DNA from: Caenorhabditis elegans
Lineage: Eukaryota; Nematoda; Chromadorea; Rhabditida; Rhabditidae
Assembly: GCF_000002985.6 (NCBI RefSeq)
Contig: NC_003280.10
Coordinates: 6,568,501-6,632,500 of the forward strand
Length of the DNA stretch: 64,000 nt
Reading direction: 5' to 3'
The position numbers and the translations under genes are program-made. The notes under the pieces were generated by a model, which worked only from the letters and a program-made list of their open reading frames with translations, made no database searches and was not told the origin of the DNA. This document shows positions 36,001 to 48,100 of the stretch, in pieces (the stretch's first letter is position 1; every line of letters starts with the position of its first letter).

Positions 36001-39000
36001 ACAGCTTTCAACGAAAAAAATTACAGTACTCTTTAAAGGCACACACCTTGTTGCATTTGAAAAAAAAATGCCGCGTCGAGACCGGCACTGTGGAAAAATC
36101 ACAAAACTTCACAACGGGGTAACAAATTGATCAAAACTTACTTGGACAGTTGTTTTATTGTGTTGATGAATGGAGAAGCAAGCTGTAATACCGTATGTTG
36201 CTGAAAGAGAATAGATGGATCTATGAGCGGAGCCTGTGGTAATCCAGAATGAACAGGTAGAACTGGGAACGGTTTTGCCGAAGATCTGGATCGAGGTGAT
36301 CCTATTTCAGGTGGTAATGGTGATTCACGATTTTTAGGTGACAGTTGGCAAGTCACAGAATACAACTTTCTTTCCGAAAACTCCTCAGAATTGAAGTATG
36401 GCATATTTACAAAATCTAGCCACATGTTCTTATCACCAGCAAGAATGAGTTGAAGCAGGTAGTCCAGGTCAAATACAGAAAAATCGAATCCAGTTCTCGT
36501 CACCTCATGCTTTGTGAACAACCATCCTACTACAGCTTTAGACAATCCTTTTGTTTCAATCGTTGATTCTTCGATTGCTTTTCGACAAGCAGCCATCACA
36601 TCTTGCATTTGTGGATCATCAATTAGACGTCGGGCATAGCATAAATTCAAATTATTAGCCTTTCTCAATCGATATGCTGAACCCGAAAGTTGTTGTAAGA
36701 GAATTGGCAATAGTTGATGATCGTTGCATACAGTTACTAATTTTGCCCATCGGAAAATAGCAAGCCTCTCCACAGGTACAGTAATTGAGCATTTGGATGA
36801 TGCTTTCTTCACAGCATTATCCAGTGTATACTTATCCTTTTTCGTAAGAGTTTCGAAAAAATGTCCATAAAAAGTGTTGAATGACTTTTGTTCGACTCGA
36901 AGCATAACATACGATGCAAACGGAGAAATCGATAGCATCGAATCAGGAATAAGTGGGGATACTGTATTGTCGGATGAAAACATAGACATAATACCCTTTG
37001 ATTGGTTCTTTTCAGCTGCGAGTTGCTGTTGATAAGCTTGAAATATGATACCAGTTATTTCGTAGAGTTTGTGGGTATCATTAACAAATGCAATACGAGC
37101 AATAGTTCCCACTATTTGATATGTAACTGCATCCTCATTCCAGCCAGTTCTTGCAGCACAAAGTAGTGTGATCCAAGCACGCAGATAATCTCTAGGAGGT
37201 AACTTTGCAGAATAGTAGGAAATTGCTGAACATATAAGCTTCACGATAGGAGTCGGCGTCGATGATGGTCCACTGAGCCATTGAACTGCATATGGAAGTT
37301 GATCAATGTGTAGAAGACGTTCGAATGTTGTCATGAAGCTGAAAATTAAGTCAAACGATTAGATTTTAAATTTGCATAAAATTACTTTTTATCAGCAGCC
37401 ATCAAATTCACATTCTGATAATGTTGAGCAATAAGTCTTGAAAGTAAAACAACAGAAGCCACTGAACTTCCAGATGTTACTAAATCCGATAGAAGAGGAA
37501 CTCCTTTTTCCAAGTACACAACCACATCATCTTCACAATTTTGAACTATCCTCACATAATGTGCTGTTAGATCATTTTGAACCAATGAGGAAGGTATCGT
37601 TGGAAGTTTGAGCTTTACGAGCAGGTCCCAACAAAACTGCTGGAACAACGATTCGGCGTCTCCAACTTTTGAAGCGAGTTTTGATATCTTATTTATAGAC
37701 TTTGATATCATACTATTCGAACGTGAACAATGAACAGAATGAGCCTTGACCACAGTATCTGCTGCAATTGTGTGCACATCTACATCAATCCACAAGTTAT
37801 GACCATCAACAGCCAATCCCCAATGCAATCCAGAAAGAACTCGCCGAGCAAGACGATTTGCTCCGTGTTCTGGAGGATTATTAATGAGCCATTTTCCTAT
37901 GATGCTTATCATTGGTTCCGTTAATCGACATTCGAAAAGTCGTGATGATGATAAAACATTGATTGCATAGGAATCCATATGCTGAAGATTTCGATCAATA
38001 ATAGTGAGCAATTGATGCAATGTTTCAGGTCTTTTTATAAGAATTTGTCCAATTGCTTCACCACCACATTTATACAAATCATCTCGAGTGTCTTCATCAC
38101 AAAAGCAAACCTGCAAAAATGTAAAGTTTTTAGTTAAAAATGTTCAATCTCACATCAATAAGCTCTTTCAAAAGTTGCGAAACATCCGAATTTGAATAAG
38201 ATCCAATTGAGGCCAATGAGTTGACAAGAAATTCTGAATCCTGAGCTCCAAGCGCACCTATTCGTTTTGAAATTCCTTCTGAAATTAATATGTTTATTAT
38301 TTTGGTTTACTCTAAAGAAACTGACGACTACTAATCCTGGCGCGTACTTCACAAATTGGTGTATCATAAATCTCGTGAATAGACATTTTCTTATTCGATC
38401 TTAAAGCATATTCACATCGGCTTCTACATTCTTCGGAAACCACAGCATATGGTAACGACACCACAAATTGGAACAATCCAAGGGTGTCTTGATGAATCAA
38501 GTAATTTAGAGCTAGAAGTACAACTCGATCTACTTCTTTCTGAAGATGATGCTCTTCGCCTGGTCGAACTTGATCTCGAATAAGTCGCCAATTGGAGCAA
38601 AGTTCCCGAACGCTGTGCCTGAAAGAAAACACATTATCTAGGAGCCAAAGGATAACAAACTCACTTGAGACTTATTCCAATTTGCTTACAGAACATTTTA
38701 TATCCGGGTTGAGAATAACTTGTCAAACCATTATCAAGAATCTTAAAAATTCAATGTTTCTATCATAAATTTAGATATTACTATACTTACTTTCATGAGC
38801 AAGAGCTGGAATGCAATCATAGCAGTAAATTGAGATCCTTTGTCAGAGTCTGAAAATTTGAAAATTTGAACGGTCTAAGTTTACAATTGCAACTTGAAAC
38901 TTACATGAAGTGAAAGCAAGATAAGCAATTGAATAAAGCTCAGAAATCGGAAATTGATCAAGGAATGCAGTTAGATCTGATTCGTTGATTGTGACAAATG

Positions 39001-40856
39001 AAAACTCATTTGCTTCACCGTCATCGTCATCTGCAAGAATCTCCCAAGTTGACTCCTCTTTTTCAGATTGAGCAACATGGCGAAGGAAAGATTCTCGAGC
39101 TTTGATTGGGTTGAGGAGATGAGTGAGAAGTGCAACACAATAATCAAGCTTCAACTTTGGAGCAGATTGTGATTGAATGAAGGTTTGTACAAATGGAGAA
39201 GCCCATTGATCAATTGGAGATGGAAGACGTAAAAGGTGGCAAAGGAGGAATATACCGTCGTCGCATGATTGACGCATATTCAACACACATGTCTGAAACA
39301 TTTTTTTACATAAACGTTACATTACGAACTTGAAATGATTTACCAATTCTTTGATCCATCCAACAAGTGTATCTATAAATCTTTTTGAAAGTCTTGGATA
39401 CCGAAGATGATAGAATATGTCTGAAAGAGCAGTGCGAAGAGCAACTCTACCCGGTGTCATAGGTACACTGGCAATTACTGAAATACATTCATATTCAACT
39501 AGTAAGCTGTTGAAATAATAAACTCACAACTGGGTGGACAATTTGTAGACAACCCGTTTTCAGCCATGAAATTATTATTGATAATAATAACCTGCCATTG
39601 AATTTGTAGAGCAATTGATCTAAACGAAGTCTCTTCACAAACTGAATGATCCATCAGATTGCTTCGATTCGTAGAGAGAAGTTTCTTCATTTGATCCAGT
39701 ACTGCCTGTTGCAGTTCAAAAGAAAAATACGATGCTCTACCTGTACCATCATTGTTGTCTCCACATTTTCCTTTTGCATCAACAGAAAGAGATTGTTGAA
39801 CCCAACATTCTCGTAAACATTTTTGCAATTCTTCTGTATTCTCTTTTCCTTTCACTTCACTAACAGTCATTAGGTCACATACTGTTCTTAGTCTAGCTAA
39901 GAGTGGAAATAAAGATCCAGATTGAGTTGGTACTTCCTCAGTTTTAATAAACTGATCAACAAACATTTCGGCGTGCTCATAAAGGGGATTATGGTAGAAT
40001 GTGACCAAGTTTTCTTCAGTCATTAAACCATGTTCATTCCGTTCGTAAGTTTTGATAGATGGATACATCGGAGGAGCTTCTCCCTCTCGTACACGCTCTC
40101 TCTCAACTGGTGCAGAAAATCGTGTTTTTTCCTACAAAAATAAAGAAAAATAATAAGGTTTCAGATTAAATACTTACTGGAATGGCAGTAGCTGAGTGTG
40201 AATGCTGAAGTCCTCCATTTATTGAAGGATACACTTGCGGATGTTGAAGCGCATCAGTATAGGATGGAAGTTCGGCTAGTTCGGGGACAGCTGGATATGA
40301 AGCAACTGCTACACTCCGTTTTGGTGCTACCGCTGTAGTTGATTCTTTTCTAGATTCAGCAACCATGCTGGTACTTCGTGGAAAGATCATACTTCTTGGA
40401 GGAATTGGTGGAGCTTCTCTTTCTTGAGAAACACGCTGAAAACAAATGATTCATATTTTGAGTTTTAGAATTTCAACTGACTGGTGGTGGAGGGGCTGGT
40501 CGAACTGGACTACTTCTCACATCTTTTAAAGGTTCAGATGCTTCTTCGCGTTTCAAGGAATCTTCGGTCAAGCTTATATCCCTGGAAACGTATACATATT
40601 TTTCAGTTCAATCGTTATTTTACCACTTACTGATCTTCAGGTTCCGGTGATGCTGATCTTTCTGGTAAATCCTCAATAGTATGTGATGGAGCCTGAAAAT
40701 AAAATCAATATGAAACAAAAAGTTTAGTGGTATTGTTATTACCGCAGGGAGTCTCAAACCATTCACAATTGCAGGACGATCTGGTATTGGGGGTGTATAA
40801 TCACTTTGTGCTCGCTCTCGATGTTTTGGCTTTTTTGGACGAACCAATTCCGCCAT
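30064..40856 (-). CDS. epg-5: EPG-5, autophagy tethering factor
   Basis: I trace 23 exons that stay in phase to a 2351-aa protein (human EPG5: 2579). Long exons are 40131-39528, 39292-38905, 38110-37386, 37338-36142, 35746-35290 and 32150-31195. The N-terminal 170 residues are basic and Pro/Ser-rich (VRPKKPKHRER), then helical-repeat sequence begins. Family resemblance is clearest at FLLCHLLRLPSPIDQWASPF, the acidic STWEILADDDDGE followed by NESDLTAFLDQFPISEL, and LAIFRWAKLV..HQLLPILL. EPG5 is a Rab7 effector that tethers autophagosomes to late endosomes and lysosomes and assists SNARE assembly. The intron 34951-32631 contains the whole vps-33.2 gene on the other strand. A palindromic repeat enlarges the intron before 35746. 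I may have missed alternative exons. The published worm isoform length could differ. Confidence 0.9.
32824..34879 (+). CDS. vps-33.2: VPS-33.2, VPS33B-type Sec1/Munc18 protein, nested in epg-5
   Basis: Five exons (32824-32923, 32974-33098, 33149-34532, 34587-34716, 34765-34879) encode 617 aa, the same length as human VPS33B. Matching blocks include HYLETLPGTKELFID, a PLESDLFSLQH region, LFDRQLDPVPVL, IRNKHVTAALEFL, DLRALKKDHKHCELHINACE, a SYVFGARISPL segment, and a C-terminal FVNGGITYWEVAALRLL. Sec1/Munc18 proteins clasp SNARE bundles. VPS33B works with VIPAR in recycling and late-endosomal fusion rather than canonical HOPS. Acceptor 3 is CAAAG, slightly off consensus. The gene occupies one epg-5 intron on the opposite strand, with 193 bp from that intron's end to its ATG and 72 bp from its stop to the next epg-5 exon. 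Regulation must therefore cope with antisense transcription. Confidence 0.95.
35781..36115. repeat. Palindromic intronic repeat, best-preserved copy
   Basis: In an epg-5 intron. The left arm reads through GTACCCGGTCTCGACA, GCGAAAAGGTGTGCGCC and TTTAAAGAGTACTGTA. The right arm repeats these in reverse (TACAGTACTCTTTAAAGGC, TGCCGCGTCGAGACCGGC). The total is about 335 bp with a short centre, as for a non-autonomous fold-back element. Confidence 0.75.
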
Positions 40857-42574
40857 TTTGAAACTAAATTAATATATTTTATTAATTTTTCTTATAAAAA
40901 GAAATGCGACAAGTACAGTACGAAGTCAACAAATTAATTCAATAGTCGAGGATTTCAACTAGAAAATATAAAAAATCTGTATAGCAGGATAAATTGCTCT
41001 ATTTCTGCATTTTTTAGTATGAGTCACGAAAAAAAGTGGTCTGACGGCAAATAAAAACCCGAATTGAACTGAACACAGCACGTGAAGAGGGAAAATGACG
41101 ACAAATACGCAATGTCCGTCGTCGTGTTTGCGGACCAAACCATTTTTGTGAAATCGATCGGGAGCCCGAGCACTCTACCGATTGAGAACAGTTGATAACT
41201 ATAGTATAGATTCGATGAGAACATTTATTATTTTGAAAAAGTTTTTACAAAATGTCCCATGATTTTTTTTTTAATATAACGACATTGACACTGAAAAACA
41301 AATAAATTTATAGTTAGAATGCTTCGAGAAGAGAAATGATAAGAAAACGATGTGCAAGCATTTTGCTATTTCAACGTCAATGTCTACATGATTTATAACA
41401 GGAACTTAGATTGAAAATGGATTTTATTTCGGAAACAATCGAAAGAAAAACATATTTTCTTTTTCATAGTTTTTTCCTTCTGGGAATGGTCTGCAACATA
41501 CGTTATGTTTTCGTGAATAGTAGATTTGAAACAAACGAGATCTTATGAATTTCGAAATCTAGAAACAACATGGTTTACTTTTGTGAAAACCTAATAACAT
41601 TTGAAGGCTATTTTTAATAATGCCTCTCACCTTTTGCCAATCTCTGAAATTAATGCTGAAATTAAAAATAAGGTTTATCATTAATATTTAAAAACTACGT
41701 GGAGCATTCCAATTTATATATTTTTGGATCATGTCACGGAGCAATATTTTTGTAGTTTCCAAAAGCAAATCCCTTTTTCCCAAATCGCAACTTTATTTTT
41801 TAATGTCCATTGGTTAGTTTTAGGAGTGTGAATGAATGTTTCAAATCTCTAAACGGTTTATCTACGAGAAAGTACACAAAACGTGAGAGAAACCAGACAC
41901 TTTTGACAGGTAATTAATAGACAGTTAGTGTGAATTTCTACGATTGCCAAACCAATTTCTTCGTTCAATTCGCACACTCACACATGAGTTTATCGTTGAT
42001 TTGTCCTTGCGCAATTGAAACATTTCCTCGCTTATCTGCCACATCATCCGGACATGAGATTAATGAGATTTTGAATCTGAATTGAACAGGATATCAATTC
42101 AAATGAGAGACGATCAATGAGCAAACCATTAGAAAGCGTTTAGTCTGAAGAAATTGGTTACTGTATTGTAGGTAAATGGTTTGGACTACAGTTGGATAAC
42201 GTTTTACAGGAGATAAGTTTGACATGCTTCGTATCACATGAAGATAATATTTTGATAAAGATGTTTGTACATAATGATTTCAGAATTCAGAACAATTCTG
42301 GCAGAAATGCACGAAATGTTTGAAAGAAGAGCTCCAAGAATAGTCTTTCACATAGGCACAAAAACGACTCTAGTACCAGATTCAAGTGTCTTTTTACCTT
42401 CCTTGAGTCAAATTTGGAACGTGGGGCAACCTGACAGTTTCTGACAATTATATAAAAGGATTAAAAAACCTGAACTAGTTAATTTAAAATTTAAATAATA
42501 TGAATAATTCTTCAAACACCGGAAGCTTGTTTAAATAATACATCCAGTTCTAATTTTGAAGCAATTTTGTAAAA

Positions 42575-42916
42575 ATGGTAACTTTCATTTCAGCATGCTT
42601 CTCCCTTTTAATTTATGTTCATCAAAGACCCCATCCGAAGGAATTCATAAATTTTTATTTGTTCATCAAAAACCTGGCATCTACAATTCACGCTTTCTTT
42701 GAGGATATGATCTACCGCCTGAAAGTGTGTCCGTACAAGACAACCCAAACAAAGTTTATTCAGCAATGATTAATCGACAGAGACGTTCGCGCATTTTTTC
42801 GTGAGGAAGCGGCACTTTGTGAGTGTAAGATTTGGTCGGGACGGCGAATTGTCCCTTTGACAAAAAATTGGAACGAGAAAGGAAAGATTAGAATGTTGCG
42901 ATCATATGGAAGATGA
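42575..42916 (+). pseudogene. Interrupted frame, possible small gene or pseudogene
   Basis: A 64-codon frame beginning with a signal-like hydrophobic stretch (VTFISACFSLLIY) ends in TGA at 42767-42769. The same frame then stays open a further 48 codons with normal-looking composition (REEAALCECKIWSGRR, TKNWNEKGK). The TGA lies just after TTTATTCAG, so a splice acceptor could remove it if a donor lies upstream, but the downstream phase then does not fit simply. No family is recognised. Confidence 0.22.
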
Positions 42917-43321
42917 TGATGTATTTCTTAATAGAGCAATGTTCTTTTTTTTTAATGTTTATGAAACGATTCGAGTTCTAATTCCCAGACGTAAAATTGA
43001 TAATTAATATTACCTGAAAAAGTGTCCTTCTAATCAGTTTCTTTATAATTATCACCCAATTGTATTTCTTCTAAATGTGATGATCTCATGAACTAATGAT
43101 TGCATCGACACTTCACAGTACCACTTAATAATGATAAATGGGAATCGATTCGTCTTAATTGGCTCTCTATCTGTGCCTCTGGAAAAAGAAAAGAATGAAA
43201 CCTTTTCTTGAGATGGTGTAATATTCAATCAGAATCCCGTCCCTCTTCACAATCTTCCAACATCTTCATTCGAACACACACTATGTGTCACCCCGTCTCG
43301 CCCAATCGCTCACTATTTCAG

Positions 43322-43353
43322 CCATTGAATCACATTACTCGCCACATTTCGAG
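43322..43353 (+). other. Exon-like block with good splice sites
   Basis: ACTATTTCAG, then 32 nt with an open frame in one phase (IESHYSPHFE), then GTGAGCG. It could be an upstream alternative exon of klf-3, 6.4 kb from the first accepted exon. It ends in phase 0, which is compatible with the in-frame extension before 49778. Confidence 0.2.
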
Positions 43354-45150
43354 GTGAGCGGTTCGCCCGCAACAATCAACTAAATGTTGCTTTTGAGAAA
43401 TTGAGAGCGCCCGTTGGCATACCGTACTCCAATGTCTTTTAGATGTTTTTTTCTGCTTGCCGCGTTGAAATACTTGTTCATTGGCCCAGTGGACTCAAAC
43501 CGTGTTACAGTAACCTATGATGTTTTGCTGAGGCATTGAATACCTTATAGCAGTAGAACCATGTGTCACAGTATTGGATTCCAGAGGAACATTTATATTT
43601 TCTTGTTCGGTAGCTTTATTAAAGGAATGTATACCATTACAGAGAATCACTTCTTATAATTACCCTACATGAATTCAAGAATTGTGATAGAAACCTTTAG
43701 CTTGTAAAAATTGCATAATCTAAACTCTTGGTGAATGCGGTAAATTTATAATATCATTCTCGGGCCAAAAAGTCATTAGGTATTTGAATCTGGGTGCAAC
43801 TTGTGGGAATTTGTCATTAATTTTCCTAAAATGGCCCAAAGGTTTGTTAAAAGAGTTAACAAAAAATACGTAGAGTTTGAGAAAAAGCAAAAAGAAAACG
43901 CGCAACTTCTAATTATTAGTTGGATCGTTTTCTATTGATTTTTATTATATATTTCAAAAACTGTAGAAAATTAAACTGTTGTATTTTTTGATTTCCAAAT
44001 ATAGTATATTCCCTCGATTGGTAATTTCAAATTTAAGAACATAGTAAGATTAGTTATTAAATTCAATATAGCATGCTGTCTCCTCGTGAAGCCGCATGCT
44101 CATTGACAAAATTTTCAACTGATTGCGGTTTTCTTTTATTCACGGACTCATTCTGTTGCAATTTAACGAATCACTACATTTTCCACCTCAAACTTCGATC
44201 ATTTATCAGTCTGTGGGCATCTATACGCACGTAAAATTTGTATGCCTGTCTGTTGTTGAATGTGTGATGATCATGCACAAATATTACTTTCTCGTGTTGT
44301 CTAAATGTAGAAATGTCGGCATCTGAAAAGAGGAAATAGAAAGAAGAAGTGATAAAAAGTTCAAGTCATTTCGACACTAAAAATTAATATTCTATTTTGG
44401 AATTTTGAAAATTATTCGATAAATAAGTAAGTTCGGAATAATGTCAATGGATCTTTATATTTTCATTTAGAAAAGTTTTATTATCAGGGGGTTTTTCAAA
44501 TTTGAAAGATTCTTCCGTGACAATTTTGTGTCAATTTCTAGCACAAGTTTAACAACAAAAAAAACTAAGCATGATGGCAAAACTGCAGCCCAATTTCAGT
44601 CAAATTTTCATCAAACACTTTTATCAACTTGAGCTCAACCTTTGCCCAAGATTTGCCAACTTTTGATTAAAGATTTTTTGAAACATTTTGACTTTTGCTC
44701 AATATTCTCGCTAGTTCCGCTTTTTCTCTTTATTTTACTGTCAATACTTTTTGATTTCATTTCGTCATTTCAGCCATGCAGGCAACTCAAGTAACTTGGC
44801 AACTTCTTATCATACAAGATGATACTCATGTTTCTAACTTTTACAAAATACAGTTTCTCACTTCAACACTTTTTTATACATGTTCTTCCGTTGGCAGACT
44901 GATAAGTCAAGAGCCTTCCCTCTTGTTACATTCCTCCCTTAAATCAACATTCATTCAAAAATCCAGTTTCCACCATTACTGCCGCTGAACCACATTCACC
45001 GCTTCTGAATCTGCCATGACCATGCATCTCGAAGTTGTTTTCAAGGTTACGTTGGGTGACTTATCCGTCGCGTGGGCACCCTTAAACTCTACAGGGGCGG
45101 CTAATATTTGTCACTCACCTGACTAATTGTTTGGTTAGACCTACAACATC

Positions 45151-45180
45151 CCGGCGGCGGGGCGGCGCGGCGTCCCCCCG
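45151..45180. other. GC-rich patch (CGGCGG repeats)
   Basis: About 30 bp almost entirely G and C (CCGGCGGCGGGGCGGCGCGG then CGTCCCCCC), in otherwise AT-rich DNA upstream of klf-3. It contains GGGCGG, the classical Sp/KLF box. It may be a regulatory site. Confidence 0.4.
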
Positions 45181-48100
45181 TCCGTTTTGTTGAAAACCTA
45201 TTGATAGATACACTCACGCACAACAATCCAGGTAATTGTAGGGATTAGAACACGTTTCACTGATTTCATTTATTTCATCTTCTGCTTTTCATTCGTCCCC
45301 CTTCCATATCTACCGTTCAGTGCTGCTTTTTCTCACATTTCATTGTTGTCCAGAAGACACGTCCGTATTTTTTGCCAATCGGTCGTTGAAAAGGAAAAGA
45401 AATCGAAACATATGTACATTTAAATGTAAATAAATGTAAACGTGTGAAATGAGGTAGAAGTGTGTGTGTGTGTCGGAAACGATGTGCATGCAAACTGAAT
45501 TGATAAAAAACATGATATGCGCGGGGACAACCAAGAATCTCTTAAAAACGAACAAATTGAAATTGAAAGTTTAAAAGAGAAAAAAAGACGACCGTTCACT
45601 TCTAATTCGCCATTCCAGTGTTTGTTTAGTATAAGTTACCGTAGCCTTCTCGAACACATCGAGAGTCTAATTCATTTCTCTTTTCAGTCAGTGTGTTTTT
45701 TGACAACTTTTCGTGTCAACTTCCTACACCACACAAATCCAATTTTCTGCTAGAACACACCGGAAAACAGAATTCTCTCTTTCTGTCTTCCACATCCAAT
45801 TCATTCTTCACCACAAACATCAAGTTTTTTGCTAATTAGGTCATTGACAGATTAGTCGTGTAAAGTCAGATTCTACTGTCAAAAGGTATAATACCGTATT
45901 CCACTGGGATTACGCTATCTAAAAATCAAAACAATGTTCATCTACGTTTAAGAAGCTTTTAATTGTACTAGTTCAAGACCCCTAAAATAAATTAAAAGTT
46001 TAATAATTTGCAGGAAACTGAAGCCTTCATTAATATGTTTCCATTTTCATATTTTGTGCACAATTAATCATTTAGACAACTTGTTTCAATAGTTCAACAA
46101 ATCAATTTTTGTGTAAGAGCTTTTAAGATAGTTCTTTATCAAGGCCTTCTGATAAACGTCATGCATAATTTATTTGAAACTTTGGTCGGCTACAAAATAG
46201 AATGTGCACACTGGTATGAAGTTTCAGCCAAAAAAAAAAAGCAGAAACGTACACCTGAATATGAGAGAGGCCTCACTTTCAACTCAGGTGATCAATTATC
46301 AGAAATCTGAATGAGATAACAATTTTAGATGAATCAATTCACTGAAATCTACAGAAAGTTATTGACATTATTTTGAAACATGCAGCATATCAGTTCTGAT
46401 TTCTTAAAAGAAGAAATGGTTCTCTCTGCAAAATTTTCGATAAAAATGACGTATGGTTGCTGTGCTCGCTAAAATTGCTTTAACATGAGATTCTCTAAAA
46501 ATTTTTTTATTGATTTGTTAATTTTTTCTATTAGAAGCGAAATTTTGCATTGTGTTCGACACTTATAAAACTTAATTTTTTGTAAACTGGTTAAACTGAT
46601 GTACCTTTTGCCATTGAAGTGAAAATAAGTATTACTAACTCTCAAATGTATGATTATCAAATTCTTACCAATGTTTGCCAGTCTCTTCATATCATACAAA
46701 TTAGTTGTGTATTTGTACTACCAAGAAGTTTGTTACCGTATCGAATCCCATATGTCAAAATTTTGCGAAAAAGTTTCAAGTTCAACTGACTTATTTCCAT
46801 TTTCCGTCATCCTGAATCCTCCCACGCCATCGCCTAGTTTTCAGCTCAAATTGACATCATCTCTGCCCTTTACGTAAACGATTCGAGAGTGAGACAGTAT
46901 GCCAAACGAAGAAAAGTGAGACATCGAATGCTGATAAAAGCAACCAAGAAAGTGACCATTTTGGGAAAAAGCGCGTTGTGCTGCATTGAAAGCGTGTTTA
47001 ACTAAACCGATAACAAGTGATAACAGAAACGAAGACTCTTGTATGAAGCAAAACGAGCCATTTTGAGTTGCTTTTTGTATATATTTTTATGAAATTTGTT
47101 GATAGCCAGTCTCATTCCAATGTGATGAGTCTCCTGCAAAATAACCCGGAATTCGATGATTGTGATTTACAATTTAATTATCTACGATGTCTAAGTTTCG
47201 AAAGATTTTTTTACAGTTCAGTTCCTTTCCTATTTTTAGTTGATACCTCCCAGAGATCGTCCACATCACCTGTGTTTCTTTTCTTATCCCTATCCGTTTT
47301 CATGATTCACTCGACTGTTTTTGGGTGCGGTCGCGCGTGATTCTTGCACTTTCTCTTTAAATGAACAGTGCCACCTGCGTTGTCGGACATTTTGTTTGTT
47401 TTTTATCTTGATTTTCGAAATATTTAATGTCATATAACCTAAAACCTAGGTTTCTAAATTGTCTGATCACAAAACCTGGTTTCTTAGGCTCCACTAGTTT
47501 AACGCGATTTTTTTTTGAAATCTGTAATTCGATTCAAAAAAATCCTATTTTCTTTAATTTTTAATTTTGTATTTTGTTATAACTTTAAAAACGAGCTGAG
47601 CCATGTAGATGTCAAAGGTTGTAGAGAAATACTTTTTTTTAAGGAGTTGTATATTTTTAAAACTCCTTTTCCGGAAACACCGCGATATAAAATTAACGCT
47701 AGGTTAGAATATTGCTAATCACACATTTTTGGAATTTTTATTCCGGGAAAACTGTGCTCTGCTGGACAGTGGCAATAAATGTCTTATCATTGACAATAAT
47801 AGGCGTTGCCCTTCGGAGATTATAAAAATCAAGAAGAGAGCAATGATGCACACTTCCGAACATTCACTTTTTATCAGCTTTGAATTGTAATCTGATTTGG
47901 TAGTTACGCACGAGTATGCAATTTGTTTCATTATTTGCAGCAATTAGGAAATTCCAAAAAATCATGTTCTTCAAGAATGGGTTACTGTAGAAATATATGT
48001 ACCTCTGTGTAAAAATTGACCTATGATCATCAGAAAGCACTCATTGTTGTTGCATCTTTTTTTTTGTTGTAATAGCATAATCAGTAGTTAAAGCGGCACC

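Noticed and set aside
47068-47340. A 90-codon frame upstream of klf-3
   Set aside because: Phe/Ser/Leu-rich composition typical of T/C-rich spacer; no acceptor or domain.
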